Source of the DNA: Salinigranum marinum
GTDB lineage: Archaea; Halobacteriota; Halobacteria; Halobacteriales; Haloferacaceae
Length of the DNA: 64,000 bases
NCBI RefSeq assembly: GCF_024228675.1
Contig: NZ_CP100461.1
Coordinates: forward strand, 1,860,001 to 1,924,000
Reading direction: 5' to 3'
Shown: positions 43,649 to 52,194 of the stretch, piece by piece
Layout of the letters: every line of letters begins with the position of its first letter
Numbering within the stretch: position 1 is the first letter of the stretch
Notes under the pieces: model-generated
Seen by the model: the letters and a program-made list of their open reading frames with translations, nothing else
What the model was told of the DNA's origin: nothing
Databases searched by the model: none
Program-made: the position numbers and the translations under genes

Positions 43649-45223
43649 ATGCTCAAGATCGCGGGGCTGGCGAGCAACCGTGGACGGAACCTGCTGCACA
43701 TCGCCGACCGAGCGCCCGGCGGTGCCGAACTGTCGGTCGTGTTGACGAACCGTGAGGGAGCCCCGGTTCTCGAACGCGCCTCCGAGCGGGGGATCCCCAC
43801 GGAAGTCGTCGAGCGCGGTGACGACTCCCGGGAGGCACACGAGCGACGGGTGGTCTCGCGGCTGTCGGCGTACGACGTCGACCTCGTCTGTCTCGACGGC
43901 TACATGCGCGTCCTCACCGACGAGTTCCTCGATTCGACCCCGACGACGCTGAACGTCCACCCCTCCCTCCTCCCGTCGTTCCCGGGCATGGACGCCCACG
44001 AGCAGGTGCTCGACTCGGGAGTGAGAATGACCGGCTGTACGGTCCACGTCGTCACCGAAGCGGTCGACGGCGGTCCGGTCGTCACACAGGAGGCGGTCCC
44101 CGTCTACGAGGACGACGACGCCGCGAGCCTGAAAGAACGGGTGTTGTACGAGGCGGAGTTCACCGCCTACCCCCGGGCGATCCGGTGGTTCGCGGAGGAC
44201 CGCGTCGAGGTCGGTGACGGGAGCGTCCGGATCGGCGGCGACGCGGGCGGTGACTTCCCGGAGCGTCGGCTCGCCTCCGACGACCGCGTCTCTACCCTGC
44301 GGTACGGCGAGAACCCCCACCAGGAGGCCGCGGTGTACGCCGACGACGGCTGTGCGGAGGCGAACGTCGTTCACGCCACACAGCGGAACGAGGGCGCGAA
44401 GGCGCTGTCGTACAACAACTACAACGACGCCGACGCCGCACTCTCGCTGATCAAGGAGTTCGACGAGCCGGCGGCGGCGGTGATCAAACACGCCAACCCG
44501 GCGGGCTGTGCCACGGCGGGGACGCTCGCCGAGGCGTACGAGCGCGCGCTGTCGACGGACGCGATGAGCGCGTTCGGTGGCATCGTCGCGCTCAACCGCG
44601 AGTGCGACACCGCGACCGCCGAGGCCATCGTCGAGTCGTTCAAAGAGGTCGTCGTTGCACCCGCGTACACGGACGCGGCGCTGGACGTGCTCGGGGAGAA
44701 GACGAACCTCCGCGTGCTCGACGTCGGGCCGCTGGGCGAGGCGACGGACGACCTGACCGAGAAACGGCTCGTCGGTGGGCGACTCGTCCAGGAGCGCGAC
44801 CTGTGGGCGCCCGACGCCGACGACGTTGAGGTCGTCACGGAGCGCGAACCGACCGACGACCAACTGGCGTCGATGCTGTTCGCCTGGCGCGTCCTCAAAC
44901 ACGTCAAATCGAACGGGATCGTCTTCGCCGCGGAGACGGAGACGGTCGGGATCGGGATGGGGCAGGTCTCCCGGGTCGACGCCGTCCGGCTCGCGGCGAT
45001 GAAAGCCGACGAACACGCCGAGGGGAAGTCCGCCGAGGGGGCGGTGATGGCGAGCGACGCCTTCTTCCCGTTCCCCGACGGCGTCGAGGAGGCCGCCGAG
45101 GCGGGCATCGAGGCAGTCATCCAACCCGGCGGCAGTGTCAACGACGAGGACGTCGTCGCGGCGGCCGACGAACACGACATGGCGATGGTGTTCACCGGCC
45201 GGCGGTGTTTCCGCCACGACTGA
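43649..45223 (+). CDS. purH: PurN-AICAR transformylase fusion (phosphoribosylglycinamide and AICAR formyltransferase)
   Basis: 524 residues from ATG 43649. Residues 1-195 are PurN-like glycinamide ribonucleotide transformylase (IAGLASNRGRNL, LNVHPSLLPSFPGMDAHEQVLDSG). From about residue 207 comes the AICAR transformylase part of PurH (STLRYGENPHQEAAVYADDG, AVIKHANPAGCAT, VFTGRRCFRHD). The IMP cyclohydrolase head of bacterial PurH is absent; archaea use PurO for that step. So two folate-type transformylation steps of purine synthesis sit on one chain. Confidence 0.9.
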   Translation: MLKIAGLASNRGRNLLHIADRAPGGAELSVVLTNREGAPVLERASERGIPTEVVERGDDSREAHERRVVSRLSAYDVDLVCLDGYMRVLTDEFLDSTPTTLNVHPSLLPSFPGMDAHEQVLDSGVRMTGCTVHVVTEAVDGGPVVTQEAVPVYEDDDAASLKERVLYEAEFTAYPRAIRWFAEDRVEVGDGSVRIGGDAGGDFPERRLASDDRVSTLRYGENPHQEAAVYADDGCAEANVVHATQRNEGAKALSYNNYNDADAALSLIKEFDEPAAAVIKHANPAGCATAGTLAEAYERALSTDAMSAFGGIVALNRECDTATAEAIVESFKEVVVAPAYTDAALDVLGEKTNLRVLDVGPLGEATDDLTEKRLVGGRLVQERDLWAPDADDVEVVTEREPTDDQLASMLFAWRVLKHVKSNGIVFAAETETVGIGMGQVSRVDAVRLAAMKADEHAEGKSAEGAVMASDAFFPFPDGVEEAAEAGIEAVIQPGGSVNDEDVVAAADEHDMAMVFTGRRCFRHD

Positions 45224-45268
45224 GCGTCAGCGAGGGAGTGGTGGAAGCTCGCGGCGGCTCTACCGACG

Positions 45269-45351
45269 CGGTGCTTTCGCCACCAATCGTGACGAAAGCT
45301 CGCTGACGAGCGAGTAGAACGAGCGCTTCGGTGCTTTCGGAACCACTTGTG
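45269..45351 (+). repeat. Direct repeat pair and stem-loop in the gap before uspA
   Basis: CGGTGCTTTCGCCACCAATCGTG (45269-45291) recurs as CGGTGCTTTCGGAACCACTTGTG (45329-45351) with 19 of 23 bases equal, 60 bp apart. Between them CTCGCT-gacg-AGCGAG (45299-45314) is an exact hairpin. No gene lies in 45224-45484. Such motifs are common between haloarchaeal genes. Confidence 0.5.
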
Positions 45352-45484
45352 CCGACTGCTCGCCGCAAGCGGGTGCGGAGCGGAGAGCGGCGAACGGCCT
45401 CACACGGGCAGACGTCAGGACGGTCCGAACAACCGGGAACGACACCCCCCATTATAACGGGTGGGCCCGAGAGTGTCGCACGAG

Positions 45485-45922
45485 ATGTACGACGACATCC
45501 TCGTTCCGACCGACGGGAGCGCCGGCACGGACGAAGCCCTGACGCACGCACTCGACATCGCGACACTCCGCGACGGACGGATCCACGCCCTGTCTGTGGT
45601 CGACCGGCGGGTGTACCTCTCGGCGGACCGCGACCAGCAGGACGCGATCTTGGAGAGCCTGACCAGCGACGCCGAGGACGCCGTCGTGGCGGTGCGCGAT
45701 CGGGCGGCGGACGCGGGGGTCGAGACGACCACCACGATCCGCGACGGCGTCCCGCACTCGGAGATCCTGCGGTACGCCGACGAGGAGGGCATCGATCTGA
45801 TCGTCATCGGCACCCACGGGCGGACCGGCCGCGACAAGCTCGTCAACATGGGCAGCGTCACAGAACGCGTCGTGGAGAACGCCGAACAGCCGGTTCTCGT
45901 CGTCCACATCGGCGACGACTGA
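45485..45922 (+). CDS. Universal stress protein
   Basis: 145 residues from ATG 45485, TATA-like ATTATAAC 31 bp upstream. The UspA fold is seen with DDILVPTDGSAGTDEALTHALDIA at the start, and the nucleotide-binding motif GTHGRTGRDKLVNMGSVTERVVENAEQPVLVVH (GTHGR, G9xG region). It binds ATP or a related nucleotide and acts in stress tolerance or signalling. It is monocistronic-looking and followed by the folCP gene 112 bp downstream. Confidence 0.9.
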   Translation: MYDDILVPTDGSAGTDEALTHALDIATLRDGRIHALSVVDRRVYLSADRDQQDAILESLTSDAEDAVVAVRDRAADAGVETTTTIRDGVPHSEILRYADEEGIDLIVIGTHGRTGRDKLVNMGSVTERVVENAEQPVLVVHIGDD

Positions 45923-46034
45923 AGCGTCCGCGACCGTCGAATCGGGTCGGTTCGACCGGCCGACACGGCGTGTCTCCGCCGAGCGATCCGACCGAAAAAG
46001 AAGGGTTAACGGGAGGTCACCGCGTCTGGGAGGT

Positions 46035-48536
46035 ATGGAGTACCACGAGGCGGTGAACTTCCTCTTCGACCTGCGCCGCTTCAGGATGAACCCCGGGACC
46101 GAAGCGGTCGGGGGACTACTCGCTCAGCTGGGAGATCCCCACGAGGACGTCGCGTTCGTCCAGATCGGTGGGTCGAACGGGAAGGGGAGCACCGCCCGGA
46201 TGGTCGAGTCAGTCCTCAGGGAGTCGGAGCTCTCGGTCGGGCTGTACACCTCGCCACACCTCGACGACCTGCGAGAGCGGGTCACCGTCGACGGGCGGAT
46301 GATCCCGAAACGGGCCGTCGCGGCGTTCGTCGAGGAGGCGCGGCCGTATCTCGTCGACCGGGCGGCCGAGGGCGAGCCGCTCACGTTCTTCGAGACACTC
46401 ACCGCGCTGGCGCTCTGGCAGTTCGGCCGCGTGGGCGTCGACGTCGGCGTGCTCGAAGTCGGTCTCGGCGGGGAGTTCGACGCGACGAGCGTCGTCGATC
46501 CGATCGCAGCGGCCGTGACCAACGTCACGCTCGAACACACCGACGTCCTCGGCGACACCGTCGAGGAGATCGCAGCGACGAAGGCGGCAATCGCACCGTC
46601 GAACGGGCCGCTCGTGACGGCGACCGACGGGACGGCTCTCGCTACCATCCGCGACCGCGCCGGGGACGTCGTTCGCGTCGACACCGAGGGAGATGCCGAC
46701 GCCGACGTGCGGGCGACATACCACGGCCGCGAGACGCCGGTCGAAGCGCGCGTGGCCATCGACGGTGACGGGTGGCGGATCGACTCGCCGCTCCCGCTGA
46801 TCGGCGTCCATCAGGCCCGCAACGCCGGTGTCGCCGTCGCGCTGGTCCGGCAGGTCACCGACCGGCTCGGCGTCGATCTGACTGACGCGATGATCGTCCG
46901 CGGCCTCAGAGGGGCCCACTGGCCCGGCCGGTTCGAGGTGATGTCACGGGAGCCGTGGGTCGTCCTCGACGGCGCGCACAACCCGGGGGCGTGCGAGCAG
47001 GTCGCATCCGTGCTGGCCGAGTTCGACTACGACCGCCTGCACCTGGTGTTCGCGGCCATGAACGACAAGGACCACCGTGGAATGGTCGAGGCGCTGCCGA
47101 CGCCCGACAGCGTGGTGACGTGCCGGCCGAACCTCGAACGCGCGGAGACGCCCGAGCTCCTCGCGCGTGTGTTCGAGTCCCACGGCGTCGACGGCGTCGA
47201 GGCCGGTGGATCGGTCGCGGACGCCGTCGCGGCCGCTCGCGACCGGGCCGACCCCGGCGACTGCGTGCTCGTCACGGGGTCGTTGTTCTGCGTCGCCGAA
47301 GCGCGCCGGACGTGGACCCGTCGGGTGGTCCCGAAACGCGTCCGCGACGGCGACGAGGCGGCGACGGTTCTCTCGCACGCGGCGGTTCCGGAGCGCGAAA
47401 TCCGCGAGCACCGCGACGAGGCCGTCCATCGCGTGGTCGAGACGCGCCTCGAACGACGGCAGGCGGAGTTCGTCCGCCGGGAGACGATCCGGGCCGGCGG
47501 GCAGTGCGTCGTCTCCGGCCACGCGGACGATGGCGAACTCGTCTCAGTCGTCGTCATGGGGACGCTCGCGCAGTTCGCAACGCTCGTCGACGCGCTCGAC
47601 TCGGCTCCGTACGGGCTCGCGGCGGTCGGTGATCGGATCCGCGACCGGCTACTGTCCGGCGACGGGACAGGAGCGACGCCGACACGAGGCGGTGAGTCGG
47701 AGTACCCGTGGTCGGACGGGACCGTCGTCATGGGCATCCTCAACGTCACCCCGGACTCGTTTCACGACGGCGGCGAGTACTACGACGTCGACGACGCGGT
47801 CGCGCAGGCGGCGGCGATGGTAGACGCCGGTGCCGACATCATCGACGTGGGCGGGGAGTCGACGCGTCCGGGGGCCGAGGAGATCCCGGTCACCGAGGAG
47901 CGACGGCGCATCGTCCCCGTCATCGAAGCCGTCGCGGAACTCGACGCCCTCGTCTCCGTCGACACGCGGAAGGCCGCCGTCGCGGCCGCGGCGCTCGACG
48001 CCGGGGCCGACATCATCAACGACGTGACCGGCCTCGACGACCCCGAGATGCGCTTTCTCGTCGCCGAGCACGAGGTGCCGGTCGTCGTGATGCACTCGAT
48101 CGACGCCCCCGTCGTTCCGGACAAACCCGTCGAGTACGACGACGTCGTCGGCGACGTCGTCGACGAGCTCGCGGAGACGCTGCTTCTGGCCGAGAAGGCC
48201 GGCATCCCACGCGAGCGGGTCGTCGTCGATCCCGGCCTCGGCTTCGGCAAGAGCGCGGCCGAGAGCTTCCAGCTCCTCGACCGACTCGACGAGTTCCACG
48301 CGCTCGGCTGTCCGGTTCTCGTCGGCCACTCCCACAAGTCGATGTTCGGCCTCGTCGGCCGGGACGCAGGGGAGCGTGGACCGGCGACCGTCGCGGCGAC
48401 GGCGCTGGCGGCGGATCGCGGCGCGGAGATCGTCCGCGTCCACGACGTCTCGGAGAACGTCGCGGCGGTTCGGGTCGCCGCGACGACGAGAGGGACCCGG
48501 CCGCCGTCCGACGACGACCCGAACGAGGCGGCGTGA
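46035..48536 (+). CDS. folCP: FolC-FolP fusion (folylpolyglutamate synthase and dihydropteroate synthase)
   Basis: 833 residues. The N-terminal half (to about 420) is FolC/MurE-type ligase with GGSNGKGSTARMVESVL (P-loop about 45-60), TSPHLDDLRERV, LEVGLGGEFDATSVV and DGAHNPGACEQV. About 130 residues of unknown fold follow. From about 557 comes FolP: VVMGILNVTPDSFHDGGEYYD, GGESTRPGA, SVDTRKAAVA and DPGLGFGKSA. It makes dihydropteroate and adds glutamates. This gene type is characteristic of haloarchaea. Confidence 0.93.
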   Translation: MEYHEAVNFLFDLRRFRMNPGTEAVGGLLAQLGDPHEDVAFVQIGGSNGKGSTARMVESVLRESELSVGLYTSPHLDDLRERVTVDGRMIPKRAVAAFVEEARPYLVDRAAEGEPLTFFETLTALALWQFGRVGVDVGVLEVGLGGEFDATSVVDPIAAAVTNVTLEHTDVLGDTVEEIAATKAAIAPSNGPLVTATDGTALATIRDRAGDVVRVDTEGDADADVRATYHGRETPVEARVAIDGDGWRIDSPLPLIGVHQARNAGVAVALVRQVTDRLGVDLTDAMIVRGLRGAHWPGRFEVMSREPWVVLDGAHNPGACEQVASVLAEFDYDRLHLVFAAMNDKDHRGMVEALPTPDSVVTCRPNLERAETPELLARVFESHGVDGVEAGGSVADAVAAARDRADPGDCVLVTGSLFCVAEARRTWTRRVVPKRVRDGDEAATVLSHAAVPEREIREHRDEAVHRVVETRLERRQAEFVRRETIRAGGQCVVSGHADDGELVSVVVMGTLAQFATLVDALDSAPYGLAAVGDRIRDRLLSGDGTGATPTRGGESEYPWSDGTVVMGILNVTPDSFHDGGEYYDVDDAVAQAAAMVDAGADIIDVGGESTRPGAEEIPVTEERRRIVPVIEAVAELDALVSVDTRKAAVAAAALDAGADIINDVTGLDDPEMRFLVAEHEVPVVVMHSIDAPVVPDKPVEYDDVVGDVVDELAETLLLAEKAGIPRERVVVDPGLGFGKSAAESFQLLDRLDEFHALGCPVLVGHSHKSMFGLVGRDAGERGPATVAATALAADRGAEIVRVHDVSENVAAVRVAATTRGTRPPSDDDPNEAA

Positions 48537-48547
48537 GGCGACTGTTC

Positions 48548-48610
48548 GGTGGCGGACAGGTGGCACTCGGTGGCGGACAGACGGCACTCCGTGCCGGACG
48601 GACGGCGTGC
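48548..48610 (+). repeat. Three 21-bp tandem repeats downstream of folCP
   Basis: Units at 48548-48568, 48569-48589 and 48590-48610. The first two share GGTGGCGGACAG-GTGGCACTC/ACGGCACTC; the third is degenerate (CGTGCCGGACGG). They lie 12 bases after the folCP stop. Read in frame they would give GGGQVAL-like peptides, but no gene starts there. Confidence 0.65.
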
Positions 48611-48750
48611 CATCGGTTCGCGGGACGTCCGTCGGCGCTCGCTACGTCACCGAGCCAGAGTGGCCGCCGTCTCCTACCTAAACTCTAGCGTCGAACGGGA
48701 ACGAGAGCGGGGCGCCGTCGACGGTGGCCGTCGCGTCCGCCGAGCGGGGG

Positions 48751-48760
48751 GTTATTATCG
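48751..48760 (+). promoter_or_regulatory. TATA-like box of the NRDE gene
   Basis: GTTATTATCG centred 25-26 bp above GTG 48781, the standard spacing for a leaderless haloarchaeal transcript, and it decides the GTG start. Confidence 0.6.
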
Positions 48761-48780
48761 TCGCCGCCGTAGACGCCCGC

Positions 48781-49575
48781 GTGTGCACACTCACTATCGC
48801 GTGGCAGTCGTTCGCCGACGCGCCCGTCGTCGTCGCCGCGAACCGTGACGAGGCGCTGGATCGACCCTCGGAGCCGCCCGCACGGGTCGGGGGCACCCCT
48901 GGCTTCGTCGCTCCGCGCGACGCCGAGGCCGGCGGGACGTGGATCGGGGTGAACGACGCCGGCGTCTTCGTCGGTATCACGAACCGGTGGGTCTCCGTCG
49001 CGGGTGGCGGCGAGCGCTCCCGGGGACTGCTCGTCCGCGACGCCCTCGGGGCGACCTCCGCCGAGGCGGCCGCCCGGATCGTCGAGAACGCCCTCCGCGA
49101 GCACCGCTACGACGGTTTCAACCTGGTCCTCGCCGACGAGAACGCCGCGGTGCTCGTCGAGTGGGACGGCAAGGCACGGGTGCGGAACCTCTCACCCGGC
49201 GTCCACGTCGTCGTCAACGTCGGGGCCGACGGGGAGTTCTTCGAGCCCGAACACCGCCCCGAGATGGGTCCCGAACAGGCCGACAGCGCCACTCGGGTTC
49301 AGGAGACGCTCTGGCCGGAGCCCGGTGAACGACCCGGGGAGTGGCTCGACCGCGCATCGGTCGTCCTCGCCGACCACGACTACGGCGTCTGCGTCCACAG
49401 CGACGGCCCCGACACGGCCGGGGAGTACGGCACTCGCTCCTCGTCGCTCGTGACGGTCCACGACGACGGCCGCGTCGACTACCAGTTCGCGCATGGACCG
49501 CCGTGTGAGACGTCCTACGAACCGGTCGCGGCGGCCGTCGGCGAGCGGGCCGACGCCGGCGAAGGTCAAGTTTAA
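48781..49575 (+). CDS. NRDE/TANGO2-family protein
   Basis: 264 residues from GTG 48781, chosen because the next residue is Cys2 (VCTLTIAW), as in Ntn-hydrolase-like NRDE proteins, and because a TATA-like box lies 25 bp upstream. The family motif VVVAANRDEALDRP is clear, as is GGTWIGVNDAGVFVGITNR. The bacterial and eukaryotic relatives (TANGO2) have poorly defined roles, possibly in haem or lipid handling. No operon partner except the winged-helix gene 25 bp downstream. Confidence 0.9.
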   Translation: MCTLTIAWQSFADAPVVVAANRDEALDRPSEPPARVGGTPGFVAPRDAEAGGTWIGVNDAGVFVGITNRWVSVAGGGERSRGLLVRDALGATSAEAAARIVENALREHRYDGFNLVLADENAAVLVEWDGKARVRNLSPGVHVVVNVGADGEFFEPEHRPEMGPEQADSATRVQETLWPEPGERPGEWLDRASVVLADHDYGVCVHSDGPDTAGEYGTRSSSLVTVHDDGRVDYQFAHGPPCETSYEPVAAAVGERADAGEGQV

Positions 49576-49576
49576 A
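49571..49576 (+). promoter_or_regulatory. TATA-like box of the winged-helix gene
   Basis: TTTAAA 25-30 bp above ATG 49601, partly overlapping the end of the NRDE gene. It implies a separate leaderless transcript. Confidence 0.5.
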
Positions 49577-49600
49577 CGGGTCGCGGAACGTCCTACGTGT

Positions 49601-49960
49601 ATGAGCGCGGCCGAAGCCGAGGCGGACCTCTCCGACGACGAGCGCCAGGCACTCGAACTCATCCGCGAGGAGGGTGGGATCCACCAGAGCGACTTCTGGA
49701 AGGCGCTGGACATCTCCTCGCGGCAGGGGAGCCGGATCGCAGAGAAGCTCGAAGGGCTCGAACTCATCCAGCGCGAGGAGACCGTCTACCAGGGCCACAA
49801 CACCTACTACCTCGAACCGCCCGTCCGCGACCTCCAGTTCTCGCTGCTGATGGCCGGGGATCTGCTCTCGCCGTTCATCGGGGAGGAGGAAGTCAACGCG
49901 AACAGCGACGCGTTCTCGCAGTGGCTGATGAATCTCGCGTACGAGGAGTACGACCTCTGA
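49601..49960 (+). CDS. Winged-helix (MarR-like) protein
   Basis: 119 residues from ATG 49601. The pattern LSDDERQALELIREEGGIHQSDFWKALDISSRQGSRIAEKLEGLELIQREETVYQGHNTYYL is a winged helix with a beta-hairpin wing. The remaining 50 residues (QFSLLMAGDLLSPFIGEEEVNANSDAFSQWLMNLAYEEYDL) are helical and may dimerise. It resembles archaeal small HTH regulators of unknown target. Confidence 0.8.
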   Translation: MSAAEAEADLSDDERQALELIREEGGIHQSDFWKALDISSRQGSRIAEKLEGLELIQREETVYQGHNTYYLEPPVRDLQFSLLMAGDLLSPFIGEEEVNANSDAFSQWLMNLAYEEYDL

Positions 49961-50303
49961 GACCCCGTGCCGGGACGCGTGGTCCTCGTCTCGGGGGGCG
50001 GTGGTGGCCGCATGGGACCGAACCGATGAGCCACGGGCCGACACTGCCTCCGGTGGGCGACCGAATCAGCTGACCGGAGGTACGACGCCGCTCGGCGGCT
50101 CGCCGCGCTGTCTTCCCCCGTTCGTCCGTTCGTCTACTCCGACAGCGACCGCGACACGGCTGGTCCCGTCGTCACTCGAGTCGACTCCGGAGTCGTGCCG
50201 GGCACCGGTCGGTAGACGGGCTTCGAGCGCCGAAAATGGATGGGCCCGGGGCGAAAGAGATGGCAGCCTGCCACGGCCGGAACCGGTGTGGTATCTGCGG
50301 GAG
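49961..50303. other. 343-bp gap without a supported gene
   Basis: Convergent stretch between the winged-helix gene and psmA (both ends face it). Short open frames have no acidic bias. A dyad ACTCGAGTCGACTCCGGAGTC-like run is near 50176-50195. No tRNA or RNA gene recognised. Confidence 0.6.
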
Positions 50304-51077
50304 CTACTCGTCCGCGCCGTCGGATTCGTCGTCTTCGGCCTCCTCGTCGGGGAGGAGATCGAGCTCCGCGAGGTGGGTTTCGATGTGGTCGTTCGACAGC
50401 TGGACGAAAGTGGCGTCCTCGGCCGGTACCTTCGCCACGTCGACGCCCTCGGGCGCGAGCTCGTCGTCGTTCGTCGAGGCGATCGCCCGCAGCGCGAGTT
50501 CGACGCCCTGATCGAGCGAGAGATCGTCCGTGTACTGTTCTTCGAGGTACTCCTGGAGGTCGCCGCGGTTAGCGCCGATCGAGACGGCCTTCCACTCGTA
50601 CGGCGTCCCGGAGGGATCCGTCTCGTACAGCCGTGGCGTGCCGCTCTCGACGCCCGCGATCAGCAGTGCGACGCCGAACGGGCGGGCCCCGCCGACCTGC
50701 GTGTACTGCTGGATATGGTCGGTGATCTCCTTGGTGAGCGTCTCGATGCCGATCGGCTCGCCGTAGCGGAGGTGGTTGATCTGCGCCTGCCGGCGCGCGA
50801 AGTCGATGAGCTGTCGGGCGTCGGCGACGTGGCCCGCCGAGGCGATGCCGACGTGGTCGTCCGCCTTGTGGATCTTCTCGACGCTCGTCGGCTCCATCAG
50901 TGGCGAGCGAGAGCGCTTGTCGGCCGCGAGGACGACGCCCTCCGGCGTCCGGACGCCGATGCTCGCCGTACCCCGCTTGACGGCCTCCCGGGCGTACTCG
51001 ACCTGATAGAGGCGGCCATCAGGTGAGAAGATCGTGATTCCGCGGTCGTACGCCTGCTGTTGGGCTTGTCCCTGCAT
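50304..51077 (-). CDS. psmA: Proteasome alpha subunit
   Basis: 257 residues. The alpha-type signature GRLYQVEYAREAVKRGTASIG (residues about 20-40) and the N-terminal QGQAQQQAYDRGITIFSPDG are characteristic. No propeptide or catalytic Thr is expected in an alpha subunit. The tail is very acidic (DEEAEDDESDGADE). It forms the outer rings of the 20S proteasome that gate substrate entry. It ends the rnp3-methyltransferase-rnp2-psmA operon. Confidence 0.95.
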   Translation of the reverse strand: MQGQAQQQAYDRGITIFSPDGRLYQVEYAREAVKRGTASIGVRTPEGVVLAADKRSRSPLMEPTSVEKIHKADDHVGIASAGHVADARQLIDFARRQAQINHLRYGEPIGIETLTKEITDHIQQYTQVGGARPFGVALLIAGVESGTPRLYETDPSGTPYEWKAVSIGANRGDLQEYLEEQYTDDLSLDQGVELALRAIASTNDDELAPEGVDVAKVPAEDATFVQLSNDHIETHLAELDLLPDEEAEDDESDGADE

Positions 51078-51086
51078 GATGTCGTA

Positions 51087-51566
51087 TTACTCGAAATCGA
51101 GTTCAGTCGCACCCGAGAAGCCGCTCGGACCGGCCACGTCGACGACGGGGGGACGGGCGACGGCAGTCCGGACGTCCTCATCGACCACGACGGTTCTCTC
51201 CTCGAATCGTCCGGGGCCGTGATTTAAATACCTTTCCTCAGCGGAACGCACCGTTCCCGAGACGCCCCTGACACGCACCCCCAGAGGGTGGCCGTCGACC
51301 TCGTCGACGCACGCGAGCACGGCTCGGGCGACGCCCACCTCCGCTCGGCGGGCGCGAACCAGCGTCTCTCCCCGACCGCGGTCGAACCGAAACGAGAGCA
51401 CGCGCAGGTCCGCGTCCGCGCTTTTCACGTCGCCCACGAGGTTCTGCGCCGCGTACCAGAGTTCGCGCTGGAACGCGCCCCGCGACAGCGAGGCGTCGGG
51501 CCACGACTCCAGTTCCACGGCCAGATACCGCCACCGCGGCCGGACGTGTTTCGGGAGGTGTTTCAT
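51087..51566 (-). CDS. rnp2: RNase P protein component 2 (Pop5-like)
   Basis: 159 residues. PKHVRPRWRYLAVELESW, FQRELWYAAQNLVGD and RVLSFRFDRGRGETLVRARR match archaeal Rnp2/Pop5. It binds the catalytic RNA of RNase P together with Rnp3 and aids tRNA 5' maturation. It starts 11 bp after the methyltransferase gene and is followed by psmA 9 bp downstream. Confidence 0.92.
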   Translation of the reverse strand: MKHLPKHVRPRWRYLAVELESWPDASLSRGAFQRELWYAAQNLVGDVKSADADLRVLSFRFDRGRGETLVRARRAEVGVARAVLACVDEVDGHPLGVRVRGVSGTVRSAEERYLNHGPGRFEERTVVVDEDVRTAVARPPVVDVAGPSGFSGATELDFE

Positions 51567-51576
51567 CGCGCTCGTC

Positions 51577-52194
51577 TCACTCGTTCGTCTCGCCCGCGCG
51601 CTCGCCGACGAGCACGCCGACCTGGTCGTGGACCCGTTCGACGGCGGTCAGTGCGAAGCCACAGTCGGTGAAGATATCGGCGAGCGTACCGACCGTCGCG
51701 GGGTCGTCGACCTCGGGAGAATAAAATGGGTCGACGGGGTCCGGTTCGCCGAAGAACATGACATCGCCGAGAACCAGCCGTCGGGGGCCGAGGGCGGCGA
51801 TCACCTCGATCGCCGCACGCTTCTCGTCGTCCGAGAGGTGGTGCAGCGCGAAGTTCGAGGTGACGACGTCGACCGGAGCCTCGAAGTCGGGGTCGCGGAA
51901 CTCGCCGTAGCCGAACGCGACGTTGTCGACGCCTCCGTTGCGTGCCTTCTCGCGTGCGCGGTCGAGCATCCCCTCGCTGATGTCCCGGCCGACGACCCGC
52001 TTCGCGTCAGAAGCGAGCGCGAGCGCGATGGCTCCTGTTCCCGTCCCGAGGTCGAGGACGACGTCGTCGGGGGCGACGGCGGCGTGGTCGACGACGAGGT
52101 CACAGCAGGCGAGATACTCCGGCGAGGCGTCGTCGTCGTACGCGGCCGCGGCATCGGAAAAGCGCGCGGCGTGTTCCTCAATCGTCTTCTTCAT
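51577..52194 (-). CDS. SAM-dependent class I methyltransferase between rnp3 and rnp2
   Basis: 205 residues from ATG 52194, chosen because MKKTIEEHAARFSDAA starts the conserved region and overlaps the rnp3 end by 17 bases. Motif I is VVLDLGTGTGAIALALA; SNFALHHLSDDEK follows motif IV. It methylates a small molecule, RNA or protein; the substrate is unknown. The position inside the RNase P operon is shared with other haloarchaeal genomes as far as I recall. Confidence 0.88.
   Translation of the reverse strand: MKKTIEEHAARFSDAAAAYDDDASPEYLACCDLVVDHAAVAPDDVVLDLGTGTGAIALALASDAKRVVGRDISEGMLDRAREKARNGGVDNVAFGYGEFRDPDFEAPVDVVTSNFALHHLSDDEKRAAIEVIAALGPRRLVLGDVMFFGEPDPVDPFYSPEVDDPATVGTLADIFTDCGFALTAVERVHDQVGVLVGERAGETNE

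Noticed and set aside
48590-48688. Possible continuation of folCP through the 21-bp repeats
   Set aside because: The folCP frame stops at 48536 and the repeat-encoded frame has no start or family match.
50000-50260. Searched for tRNA or RNase P RNA near the rnp genes
   Set aside because: No cloverleaf or conserved P4-like sequence was recognised.
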